This document shows positions 8,053 through 14,848 of a stretch of 45,416 bases of DNA, piece after piece (position 1 is the first letter of the stretch; the number at the start of each line of letters is the position of its first letter). The notes beneath the pieces were generated by a model. The model did no database searches. It was not told where the DNA came from and saw nothing but the letters and a program-made list of their open reading frames with translations. A program made the translations under genes and the position numbers. This DNA is from Oribacterium sp. (lineage in GTDB: Bacteria > Bacillota_A > Clostridia > Lachnospirales > Lachnospiraceae), in NCBI GenBank assembly GCA_004554245.1, contig SFND01000025.1:1-45416 (forward strand), read 5' to 3'.

Positions 8053-9228
8053 ATGGAAACAATCGTAAAAGGTATGGAGGGCGTGCAGCAGGCGGCGGAA
8101 ATCATCCGCCGGGGCGGCCTCGTGGCATTTCCGACCGAGACAGTCTATGGTCTCGGGGGCAATGCACTGGATCCGGAGGCGAGCCGGAAGATATATGCGG
8201 CGAAGGGACGGCCGTCGGATAACCCGCTGATCGTGCATGTCTCCTGTATCGACGAGGTCCCGCCGCTCGTGTCGGAATTTCCGGACAGCGCGCGGAAGCT
8301 GATGGAAGCGTTCTGGCCGGGACCGCTCACGATCGTGATGCCGAAGGCGGCGATCGTGCCATATGAAACGACGGGCGGCCTCGAGACCGTCGCGATCCGC
8401 TGCCCGGAGAACCGCGTGACCCTCGCGTTTATCAAGGCGGCCGGTGTGCCGATCGCCGGACCGAGTGCAAACACCTCCGGCAAGCCGAGTCCGACGGAAG
8501 CGGCGCATGTGTACCATGATCTTCAGGGAAAGATCGAGATGATCCTCGATGACGGCCCGGTGGGCATCGGCGTCGAGTCTACCATCCTCGACCTCACCGG
8601 TGAGGTACCGACCCTGCTTCGACCAGGTGCGATCACCGTGGAGGAGCTGTCCGAGACGCTCGGCACCGAGGTCCGGATCGATCCGGCCATCATCGCCGGC
8701 GGCGTGAAGGAGGGTGTGCACCCGAAGGCACCGGGGATGAAGTACCGGCATTATGCGCCGAATGCGCGCATGGCGCTCGTGACGACCCGGCTGTCGAAGG
8801 AGCGTGACTATGCGCTCTCCGAGGAGGAACGCGCGGAAGCCGATCAGATGGTGGCCGCCTGCATTGACCGACTCGTGGATGCGGACGAAGCCGCCGGCCT
8901 CCGGGTCGGGATCATCTGCTGCGAGGAGACGCGGGCGCGCTACCTCAGTGCGGGCGACCGCCGTGCGGACATCAAGGTGATCGGTCGCCGAAGCGATCCG
9001 CTGTCGATGACACATGAGCTGTTCCGTGTGCTGCGTGAGTTCGACGAGGACGGCACGGAGCGGATCTACGCCGAGAGCTACAGTGATCGCGGCGTGGGCT
9101 TCGCGCTCATGAACCGCATGCGGAAGTCCGCCGGGATGCTGGAGGTCTGCGCGGATGATCAGCCGACGGATGTTTTCCGGAACGGCATCTCCCCGCTCGC
9201 CGGCCTGCAGCCGCACGCGGATAAATAA
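8053..9228 (+). CDS. L-threonylcarbamoyladenylate synthase, Sua5 type
   Basis: The enzyme makes threonylcarbamoyl-AMP from threonine, bicarbonate and ATP, the first step of the tRNA t6A37 modification. The YrdC core covers about residues 10-205: GGLVAFPTETVYGLG, then KGRPSDNPLIVH, then SANTSGKPSPT, the nucleotide- and threonine-binding pattern. A C-terminal Sua5 domain (about 250-375) follows a linker with HPKAPGMKYRHYAP. At 391 residues this is the long Sua5 form (B. subtilis YwlC is similar), not the short TsaC form. The ribosome binding site GGAAG is 7-8 bases upstream. The 120 bp before it contain a small TGCGC-TTCG-GCGCA hairpin (8012-8025) of unknown role. Confidence 0.94.
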   Translation: METIVKGMEGVQQAAEIIRRGGLVAFPTETVYGLGGNALDPEASRKIYAAKGRPSDNPLIVHVSCIDEVPPLVSEFPDSARKLMEAFWPGPLTIVMPKAAIVPYETTGGLETVAIRCPENRVTLAFIKAAGVPIAGPSANTSGKPSPTEAAHVYHDLQGKIEMILDDGPVGIGVESTILDLTGEVPTLLRPGAITVEELSETLGTEVRIDPAIIAGGVKEGVHPKAPGMKYRHYAPNARMALVTTRLSKERDYALSEEERAEADQMVAACIDRLVDADEAAGLRVGIICCEETRARYLSAGDRRADIKVIGRRSDPLSMTHELFRVLREFDEDGTERIYAESYSDRGVGFALMNRMRKSAGMLEVCADDQPTDVFRNGISPLAGLQPHADK

Positions 9229-9244
9229 AGGCAAGCGTTTAGAC

Positions 9245-9311
9245 AGGGGCCCGGAGGATGGCAACGGAGGCACAGCACTCCGAGATCGGTGAGATCTAAG
9301 CCGGGGTCCCT
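9245..9311 (+). repeat. Half-arm hairpin element in the dCMP deaminase leader (copy C)
   Basis: AGGG at 9245-9248 pairs with CCCT at 9308-9311, and CCCGG at 9250-9254 with CCGGG at 9301-9305. Inside it reads GGCAACGGAGGCACAGCACT, then CCGAGATCGG, the type 1 arm of the larger elements. It aligns with copy B over its whole length, and both are followed by TGA, about 15 bases, then AAAGGAG and the start codon. Confidence 0.65.
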
Positions 9312-9343
9312 GAGCTGAACCGTTACAAATAAAGGAGAATGAG

Positions 9344-9844
9344 ATGGAAGAGAGTGGAAAGAGACGAGACTATATCACCTGGGATGAGTACTTCATGGGG
9401 GTCGCCGAGATGTCGGCGCGCCGTTCGAAGGACCCGAGTACCCAGGTGGGCGCCTGCATCGTGAGCCCGGAGAACAAGATTCTCTCGATGGGCTACAACG
9501 GCTTCCCGCAGGGCTGCTCCGATGACGCCTTCCCGTGGACGAAGATCCATGCGGAGGACGACCCGTACAATGCGAAGTACTTCTACTCGACGCATGCAGA
9601 GCTGAACGCGATCCTCAACTATCGCGGCGGTTCCCTCGAGGGCTGTAAGCTCTATGTCACGCTCTTCCCGTGCAACGAGTGTGCGAAGGCGCTGATCCAG
9701 GCTGGCATCCGGACGCTGATCTACTACTCTGATAAGTATGGCGACACGCCGTCGACCCGAGCCAGCAAGCGCATGCTCGATGCCGCCGGCGTCCGCTACT
9801 ACCAGTACCAGCCGACCGGCCGCACCGTGACCCTGGCGCTGTGA
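9344..9844 (+). CDS. dCMP deaminase family protein (ComEB-like)
   Basis: A zinc-dependent deaminase of 166 residues that converts dCMP to dUMP, feeding thymidylate synthesis. The zinc site is complete: H84-A-E86 (HAELNAIL) and P-C110-N-E-C113. The opening WDEYFMGVAEMSARRSKDPSTQVGA is the standard start of this family. AAAGGAG is eight bases before the ATG. In Firmicutes the same family is called ComEB when linked to competence genes; no competence genes are nearby here, so the nucleotide role is preferred. The leader holds a structured repeat. Confidence 0.93.
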   Translation: MEESGKRRDYITWDEYFMGVAEMSARRSKDPSTQVGACIVSPENKILSMGYNGFPQGCSDDAFPWTKIHAEDDPYNAKYFYSTHAELNAILNYRGGSLEGCKLYVTLFPCNECAKALIQAGIRTLIYYSDKYGDTPSTRASKRMLDAAGVRYYQYQPTGRTVTLAL

Positions 9845-9850
9845 CGCCGG

Positions 9851-9943
9851 AATTTAATGGGGTCTGACCCCATTAAATTTTTCTAAACAGATTCTAAACT
9901 GGACTTTATGGGGTCAGACCCCCTTACGAAATTCTTAAGATGA
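9851..9943 (+). repeat. REP-like element, full copy 1
   Basis: Two palindromes 31 bp apart. The first is a perfect 14-bp inverted repeat, AATTTAATGGGGTC and its complement around one T (9851-9879), followed by a T run, so it can also terminate transcription of the deaminase gene. The second is GGGGTCAGACCCC (9910-9922). Both sit in the sequence repeated nearly base for base at 11866-11955. The element ends in CTTAAGATGA. Confidence 0.8.
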
Positions 9944-9975
9944 TGCCATGACGGGGTGATCGGAAAGAGGACGAG

Positions 9976-10692
9976 ATGTTTGTAAAGGGAGAGAGCCCGG
10001 AGGCGCGGGAGAAGCGCGTCCGGGAGATCATGAAGCGGCTCGATGAGCATTATGGTGCCGAGCCGCCGATTTTTTTGAAAAGTGAAAATGCGTGGCAGCT
10101 GCTGTTCGCGACGATTCTGAGTGCACAGTGCACTGATGCCCGCGTCAATATGGTGACCGAGAAGCTGTTTAAGAAGTATACCTGTCTCGAGGATTTCGCC
10201 GAGGTGCCGATCGAGGAGCTCGAGGAGGACATCCGTTCCACCGGCTTCTACCATAACAAGGCGCGGAACATCAAGGCCTGCGCCGCCGATCTCCTCGCGC
10301 GCTATGACGGCGTCGTGCCCGACAGCATTGACGAGCTCACCTCGCTCCCGGGCGTCGGCCGCAAGACGGGGAACCTGATTCTCGGCCACATCTACAACAA
10401 GCCGGCGCTCGTCGTGGATACGCATGTGAAGCGCATCTCGAACCGTCTCGGACTCGCGGCGTCGAGCGACCCGACGCGCACCGAATTTCAGCTCATGGAG
10501 ACGGTGCCGGAGGAGTTCTGGATCCGCTGGAACACGCACATCATCTCACTCGGACGGAGCTACTGTATGTCGGCGCGCCCGGACTGTGGCGCGTGCTTCC
10601 TTCGGGATCTCTGCCCGAGCTGCGACAACACGGAGCTGCTGGAGGCGACCCGCGCCGGCGTGACGAGCGGGAAGAGCCGGAAGAAGAAATAA
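9976..10692 (+). CDS. nth: Endonuclease III
   Basis: A DNA glycosylase/AP lyase for oxidised pyrimidines in base excision repair. The helix-hairpin-helix with the catalytic lysine is LPGVGRKTGNLIL (about residues 119-131), and the catalytic aspartate is in VVDTHVKRISNRLGL (about 143-157). The C-terminal [4Fe-4S] site has the exact spacing C-x6-C-x2-C-x5-C (from CMSARPDC to DLC). Length 238 is slightly over the usual 210-220 because of a short basic tail ending KSRKKK. A REP-like element fills the space before it. The purine-rich AGAGGACGAG precedes the ATG. Confidence 0.96.
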   Translation: MFVKGESPEAREKRVREIMKRLDEHYGAEPPIFLKSENAWQLLFATILSAQCTDARVNMVTEKLFKKYTCLEDFAEVPIEELEEDIRSTGFYHNKARNIKACAADLLARYDGVVPDSIDELTSLPGVGRKTGNLILGHIYNKPALVVDTHVKRISNRLGLAASSDPTRTEFQLMETVPEEFWIRWNTHIISLGRSYCMSARPDCGACFLRDLCPSCDNTELLEATRAGVTSGKSRKKK

Positions 10693-10702
10693 AGGAAAGA
10701 TT

Positions 10703-10954
10703 ATGTCAGAATGTGAAATGTGTTTAAACTACGTCTACGATGACGACGATGAGGAGTATGTCTGCGAGGCCGACATCGACGAGGACGACATGGCCCACAT
10801 GTGGGGCGGTCGCCGTCGGCACTGCCCGTACTGGCGCTCGAACGACGAGTACCGCACGGTCAAGCACCAGTCCATCGGCCACCTGCCAGGCTACAGCGAC
10901 GCCGGGTATTTCGTGGATGATCAGAAGGAAGAACTGTCGGATGGGGAGGCGTAG
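10703..10954 (+). CDS. Small DUF6472-like Cys-containing protein
   Basis: 83 residues, very acidic in the middle (five aspartates, then DEDDMAHMWGG). Paired cysteines, CEMC (about 4-7) and single Cys at about 19 and 39 (CPYW), suggest a small metal site. The pattern C-x2-C, DxDEDxM, CPYxR, DEY matches what I remember of the DUF6472 family of Clostridia; function unknown. It starts ten bases after nth with AAAGGAAAG before the ATG, so the two are probably co-transcribed. Link to DNA repair is only positional. Confidence 0.75.
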   Translation: MSECEMCLNYVYDDDDEEYVCEADIDEDDMAHMWGGRRRHCPYWRSNDEYRTVKHQSIGHLPGYSDAGYFVDDQKEELSDGEA

Positions 10955-11017
10955 GCCTTCGCGGAGTGTATGAGCGCGTCGGTGGCGCGCAGGTGTGTAC
11001 GGCGTCGAATGCCCGGG

Positions 11018-11105
11018 CATGCCGGAGTGAGGGCGTGCGCGGGACTGGACTTCGGCGGCATGCCAGATGGAGAGCATGCGCGGTGCTGGGCTTCGGCGAC
11101 ATGCC
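11018..11105 (+). repeat. 41-bp tandem repeat before trmL
   Basis: Two units of 41 bp (11018-11058, 11059-11099) and the first six bases of a third share CATGCC at their start, GCGTGCGCGG/GCATGCGCGG in the middle and CTTCGGCG at their end. The third truncated unit (11100-11105) merges into the Shine-Dalgarno region of trmL. The sequence is GC-rich and imperfect; it may be a local replication slippage product. Confidence 0.6.
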
Positions 11106-11120
11106 GGGAAAGGTGATTTT

Positions 11121-11825
11121 ATGCTACATGTTGTACTTCATGAACCGGAAATTCCGTTCAATACCGGTGCGATCGGTCGCACCTGCGTGGCGACCCACAC
11201 GTCGCTTCATATGATCCGGCCGTACGGCTTCACCCTCGATGACCGCTACATCAAGCGTGCGGGCATGGACTACTGGGCGAAGCTCGATCTCCACGAGTAC
11301 CTCGACTACGAGGACTTCCTCGCGCAGCACCCGGAGCTCCACTTCGCCGACGAGTTCGAGCCGGCCAATGCAGGCGATCCGGCAGCAGATGGTGCTGCGG
11401 ATGCCTCGGCAGCTGGCGGAGCTGCGCAGGGCGATGGTGCCGGAAAGGATGGCGAGCCGGCGCCGGTGGATGTGGCGAGCCTTTGGGATGACGGCATGTA
11501 CGCCGGTCAGGCGCACTGTGCGGACTGGTCTCAGGAGACCATCGAGACACCGAAGCTCTGGTTTGCGACCACGAAGGGCCGGCAGGTCTACAGCGACGTC
11601 CACTTCGGGCCGAATGACTACATCATGTTCGGAAAGGAATCCGCCGGCATCCCGGAGGAGATCCTCGTCCAGCACCCGAAGTCCTGCATACGCATCCCGA
11701 TGTGGGGTGACATGCGTTCCCTGAACCTCAGCAACTCCGCCGCGATCCTCCTCTACGAAGCCTACCGCCAGAACGACTTCGAAAACCTGGAAAAACGCGG
11801 AGAACTGCACCGGCTGCACTGGTAA
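11121..11825 (+). CDS. trmL: tRNA (cytidine(34)-2'-O)-methyltransferase, with an internal insertion
   Basis: A SPOUT-family enzyme that 2'-O-methylates the wobble base of tRNA-Leu isoacceptors. The N-terminus LHVVLHEPEIPFNTGAIGR, then YIMFGKESAGIP, and RSLNLSNSAAILLYEAYRQ (the trefoil-knot SAM site) are clear. The start at 11121 has GGGAAAGG upstream and matches the family start. The protein is 234 residues against about 155 usually. The surplus is one block of about 70 residues (about 72-140) rich in Ala, Gly and Asp, placed between the HPE and LWFATTKG segments, outside the knot. It probably forms a disordered loop; effect on activity unknown. Confidence 0.9.
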   Translation: MLHVVLHEPEIPFNTGAIGRTCVATHTSLHMIRPYGFTLDDRYIKRAGMDYWAKLDLHEYLDYEDFLAQHPELHFADEFEPANAGDPAADGAADASAAGGAAQGDGAGKDGEPAPVDVASLWDDGMYAGQAHCADWSQETIETPKLWFATTKGRQVYSDVHFGPNDYIMFGKESAGIPEEILVQHPKSCIRIPMWGDMRSLNLSNSAAILLYEAYRQNDFENLEKRGELHRLHW

Positions 11826-11853
11826 ATATCATGGGGTGCGCCGACAGGCGCAG

Positions 11854-11955
11854 TTAATGGGGTCCAGTTAATGGGGTCTGACCCCATTAAATTTTTCTAA
11901 ACAGATTCTAAACTGGACTTTATGGGGTCAGACCCCATTACGAAATTCTTAAGAT
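11854..11955 (+). repeat. REP-like element, full copy 2 with partial duplication
   Basis: This matches copy 1 (9851-9943) almost completely, including both palindromes, the 31-bp linker and the CTTAAGATGA end. At its left side AGTTAATGGGGTC is present twice in a row (about 11853 and 11867), a short tandem duplication of the first half-palindrome. It lies between trmL and the gene at 11983 in the same orientation as copy 1. Confidence 0.8.
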
Positions 11956-11982
11956 GAACGAATAGGTGGAAAGGAGTGCGCG

Positions 11983-13854
11983 ATGGCGAGGAAAACTGAA
12001 AAGAAAGCCGGGCTGCCGATGGCAGTGACGCTGGTCGCGCTACTCCTTTTCGTCAGTGCCGTCGGGACCGTCCTGTACGTGAAGAAAGCGGGCAGCGGTG
12101 GGCCGGACGAGGCCGAAACGACGAGTGCAGCGGCAGACAGCAGCGCCGCTGACGTCGACGCTGCTGCCGGGGAGCCGGCGCCGGACGCTGCGGCGGCCGG
12201 TGATGAGGAAGGCGAGGATACGGCACTCATCGATGAGACGCTCGATAATGTGCCACACGCCTATCAGGCCTACCTCGAGGCGGTCGACGAGCTGGAAGCG
12301 AGCTTCGGCACACCGGCGGCGATCGAATCTGCCCAGGGCTACCTCGACCTCGACGCGAGCCACTTCGCAGATCTCAGAGGCCTCTGCCTCCTCGAGCTGA
12401 TCGATTTCGACCGTGACGGCCTCGACGAGCTCGTGGCGGGCTATCGTGAGCCCACGGACGGCAGCTACCATTTCCGCGTTTACGGCTACGCGCAGGGCCA
12501 GCTTCACATGTACATCGATTCGATCATGGGCGGCGTCGGCCAGCCGGTGATCTACGAGCTCGCGACGGAGACCCTGAACGACGGCCAGGAGTACCTGATC
12601 ACGCACGACGGCATCCGCGGTCACCGCATCTACGGCTTCGATGCGACGGGCCACTTTATGAAGCGCATCGAGATCGGCGCGCATCAGATCAACGGTGAGC
12701 CGGTCTATGACAACTCTGTCGTGAAGGCCATGCGCGCCTGGATCGCCGATGAGCAGACACGCTACCCGATGACGATGCTGCAGGATGCCGACGTCGCACT
12801 GCAGGCGATCGAAGCGACGCGTGCAGAACTGGAGGCCGGTGCAGCGCTGACCGATCCAGAGGTCCTCGAGGCCGAGGATCCGGCGTCGGCCAATGCAGAC
12901 GACGCGGAGATCGTCAGCTACGCGGATGGTCCGACGGGCACGACCACGGATGGTCATCTGCATCTTGATCAGTCAGATGCGGCTCCGGATACGGAAGCGC
13001 ATCTCGATCCGACGGAGGTCGGTCCTGCGGGTACAGACGAATCTGCATCCGAGCATGCGACGACGGCCGGCGATATCATCGGTGCAGCGAAGTCGACGGC
13101 TGAAACGACGGAAAGTGAGGATGCGGAGCCGCCGAAGCCACGTAACTGTACGGCGAAGCAGCTGCTGGCGCAGATCCACGACGTGACGGACGACAGCATT
13201 GCCGACTACCTCTATGGAGATTTCGATGGGGACGGCGTGCGCGACCTCGTCGCCCTCAGCCTGCACTGCACTCCGCCGAAGGAGACGGCTGCGAGCGACT
13301 GGAGCGCGATCTATGCGGCACCGGACGGAAGCGAGGACGGCGATGCGATGCGCTTCAGCAGCGGTACGGACTATACACTCAGCTGGTGGTTTGCGAATGG
13401 CGAGCAGGTTTATACCTTCGACAGCATGCGTGCCCCGGTGGTGACCGGCGCGAAGCTTCTGAAGCTCGAGACGGATGTGGGACTCCAGCTTGCAGCGACG
13501 GTCTACTGGGAAGATGAGGACACGGATGCGGTGAACACGAGTGCCGGGACATCACTGTTTTCCGGCACCCACAGCGCAGCAGCCTATGCGGCGGACGCCG
13601 GCGCGAATCAAGGTGGACTCAGCGCCACCCGTCAGACCGACAGCACCAGCCTCATCTACCGCTTCGATGACAGTGGCGCGACGGAGCTCTTCCGTGAGGA
13701 TGGCTACCGCCTCTCGAACCCGGGCGCGAACCGCATCGGTTTCTCCAGTGTTCACTACACGAAAGGAGACGACGGCAGTCTGAACGAAAGCTGCGCGTAC
13801 GGGACACTCCGCTACAACACGGCGGACGACAGCTATCAGGAATATGCATTTTGA
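11983..13854 (+). CDS. Membrane-anchored extracytoplasmic protein with two DxDxDG loops
   Basis: 623 residues, not assignable to a named family. One N-terminal helix (about 11-37, after MARKTEKKAG) anchors it. It is followed by an Ala/Asp/Glu-rich linker, a folded part (about 80-280), a second long Ala/Thr/Asp/Glu-rich linker (about 280-385), and another folded part to the end. Each folded part has a calcium-loop-like motif: DFDRDGLDEL at about 143-152 and DFDGDGVRDL at about 411-420. They resemble the EF-hand-like or FG-GAP loops seen in Clostridia surface proteins. The symmetry suggests two related domains. It starts after a REP element and ends at a strong terminator, so it is monocistronic. 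Confidence 0.75.
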   Translation: MARKTEKKAGLPMAVTLVALLLFVSAVGTVLYVKKAGSGGPDEAETTSAAADSSAADVDAAAGEPAPDAAAAGDEEGEDTALIDETLDNVPHAYQAYLEAVDELEASFGTPAAIESAQGYLDLDASHFADLRGLCLLELIDFDRDGLDELVAGYREPTDGSYHFRVYGYAQGQLHMYIDSIMGGVGQPVIYELATETLNDGQEYLITHDGIRGHRIYGFDATGHFMKRIEIGAHQINGEPVYDNSVVKAMRAWIADEQTRYPMTMLQDADVALQAIEATRAELEAGAALTDPEVLEAEDPASANADDAEIVSYADGPTGTTTDGHLHLDQSDAAPDTEAHLDPTEVGPAGTDESASEHATTAGDIIGAAKSTAETTESEDAEPPKPRNCTAKQLLAQIHDVTDDSIADYLYGDFDGDGVRDLVALSLHCTPPKETAASDWSAIYAAPDGSEDGDAMRFSSGTDYTLSWWFANGEQVYTFDSMRAPVVTGAKLLKLETDVGLQLAATVYWEDEDTDAVNTSAGTSLFSGTHSAAAYAADAGANQGGLSATRQTDSTSLIYRFDDSGATELFREDGYRLSNPGANRIGFSSVHYTKGDDGSLNESCAYGTLRYNTADDSYQEYAF

Positions 13855-13892
13855 TTCAGCGAGGGGACGAAGAATCCTCTCGCTGAATTTTT
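13855..13892 (+). terminator. Terminator after the DxDxDG protein gene
   Basis: TTCAGCGAGGGGA (13855-13867) pairs with TCCTCTCGCTGAA (13875-13887), followed by TTTTT. It starts one base after the stop codon. Confidence 0.93.
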
Positions 13893-13903
13893 ATAGAAAT
13901 ATA

Positions 13904-13940
13904 TTGACATCCGCACAACATATGATAACATATTCATATG
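13904..13940 (+). promoter_or_regulatory. Promoter and ArsR/SmtB-type operator of the metal efflux operon
   Basis: TTGACA at 13904-13909 is a consensus -35. Where the -10 should lie, an imperfect 22-bp palindrome starts and ends with CATATG (13919-13940) and contains ATATTCATATG. This is close to the ATATTCAT-type half-sites bound by zinc sensors of the ArsR/SmtB family. The sensor is encoded 139 bp downstream, so autoregulation with release by Zn or Cd is expected. The exact -10 hexamer is ambiguous. Confidence 0.7.
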
Positions 13941-14078
13941 AACGATAATTCATTTGATGCGGCGTGACGATCGTCGCTGAACACATTGAAGGCACGCTCG
14001 AGGGAGCGCCGATACTGTGTCCGCATCCAGAATCCATCTATCTGATATCAAATCGCTATGAACGAAACGGAGGAAGCC

Positions 14079-14408
14079 ATGCCGAACGCATACGACACAA
14101 AGAAAATATCTCATCTTATTCAGAATGTTTCCGAGGATGAGCTCAGCGATCTGGCAGAGCTTTTCAAGATTTTCGGGGATTCCACCCGGATCAAGATCCT
14201 GTTTGATCTCTTCCAGGGTGAGAAGAACGTCACAGAGATCTGTGATGACCTCGAGATGAACCAGTCCGCGGTTTCACATCAGCTGAAGATTCTGAAGGTG
14301 AGCAAGCTCATCACCTCCCGCCGGGATGGAAAGGCGGTGTACTACCGTCTGGCTGACGAGCATGTGAAGACGATCATCGCGATGGGTAAGGAGCATATCG
14401 AGGAGTAA
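14079..14408 (+). CDS. ArsR/SmtB family metal sensor repressor (CzrA-like)
   Basis: A 109-residue winged-helix repressor. FKIFGDSTRIKILFDLF, NVTEICDDLEMNQSAVSHQLKIL (recognition helix) and the DGKAVYYRLAD wing are typical. The last helix carries D-x-H, then His ten residues on (ADEH to KEH), the alpha-5 zinc site of CzrA/SmtB. The final ligand position is Glu instead of His. There is no Cys-rich N-terminus, so the CadC alpha-3N site is absent. The start at 14079 follows GGAGGA by four bases; the in-frame ATG at 14058 has none. It is followed by an HMA protein and a P-type ATPase, so it most likely controls zinc/cadmium efflux. Confidence 0.92.
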   Translation: MPNAYDTKKISHLIQNVSEDELSDLAELFKIFGDSTRIKILFDLFQGEKNVTEICDDLEMNQSAVSHQLKILKVSKLITSRRDGKAVYYRLADEHVKTIIAMGKEHIEE

Positions 14409-14431
14409 AAACCGACGAAGAAAGGACCATT

Positions 14432-14647
14432 ATGAAGAAGAAATTCAAGTGTGAGATCGATTGTGCAAACTGTGCAGCGAAGGTAGAGGATGCCATCAAG
14501 AAGCTCGATGGCGTGCAGGATGCGAAGGTAAACTTCATGCTTCAGAAGTTTACGCTCGAGGCCGCCGACGAGCAGTTCGACGCGATCCTCCAGCAGGCGA
14601 TCGAGGTCGGAAAGAAGATCGAGCCGGATTTCGCCGTTGAGTTGTAA
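14432..14647 (+). CDS. Free-standing HMA (heavy-metal-associated) domain protein
   Basis: 71 residues forming one ferredoxin-like HMA domain. The metal motif is D-C-A-N-C (residues 10-14), the C-x2-C form preceded by Asp found in Zn/Cd/Pb ATPases (copper chaperones usually have M-x-C-x2-C). KLDGVQDAKVNF is the usual following segment. The partner ATPase 200 bp downstream lacks any N-terminal HMA domain, so this looks like that domain supplied as a separate soluble protein. It starts 23 bp after the sensor gene and is clearly in the same operon. Confidence 0.9.
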   Translation: MKKKFKCEIDCANCAAKVEDAIKKLDGVQDAKVNFMLQKFTLEAADEQFDAILQQAIEVGKKIEPDFAVEL

Positions 14648-14673
14648 TTCGCGCGTCTCGACTGCGCCCGCCT

Positions 14674-14704
14674 GTATGGGCATGCATATTTCCCACGCCC
14701 ATAC
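14674..14704 (+). other. Intercistronic stem-loop between the HMA and ATPase genes
   Basis: GTATGGGC (14674-14681) pairs with GCCCATAC (14697-14704). It is not followed by a T run, so it is unlikely to stop transcription. It may stabilise or process the operon mRNA so that the small HMA protein is made in excess over the pump. That role is inferred. Confidence 0.45.
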
Positions 14705-14848
14705 GGTGCAGCTGCGCCGGTGGACGTGGTTTTTTCGGACATTTTTCGAGATAAACCGGGCCACGGTGCATGAAAACAGCCACAAACAGCCGGAACCGAA
14801 GCTGATGTACAGCACGGAGACATGAAACTGACAGAAAAGAGGAGAGTT

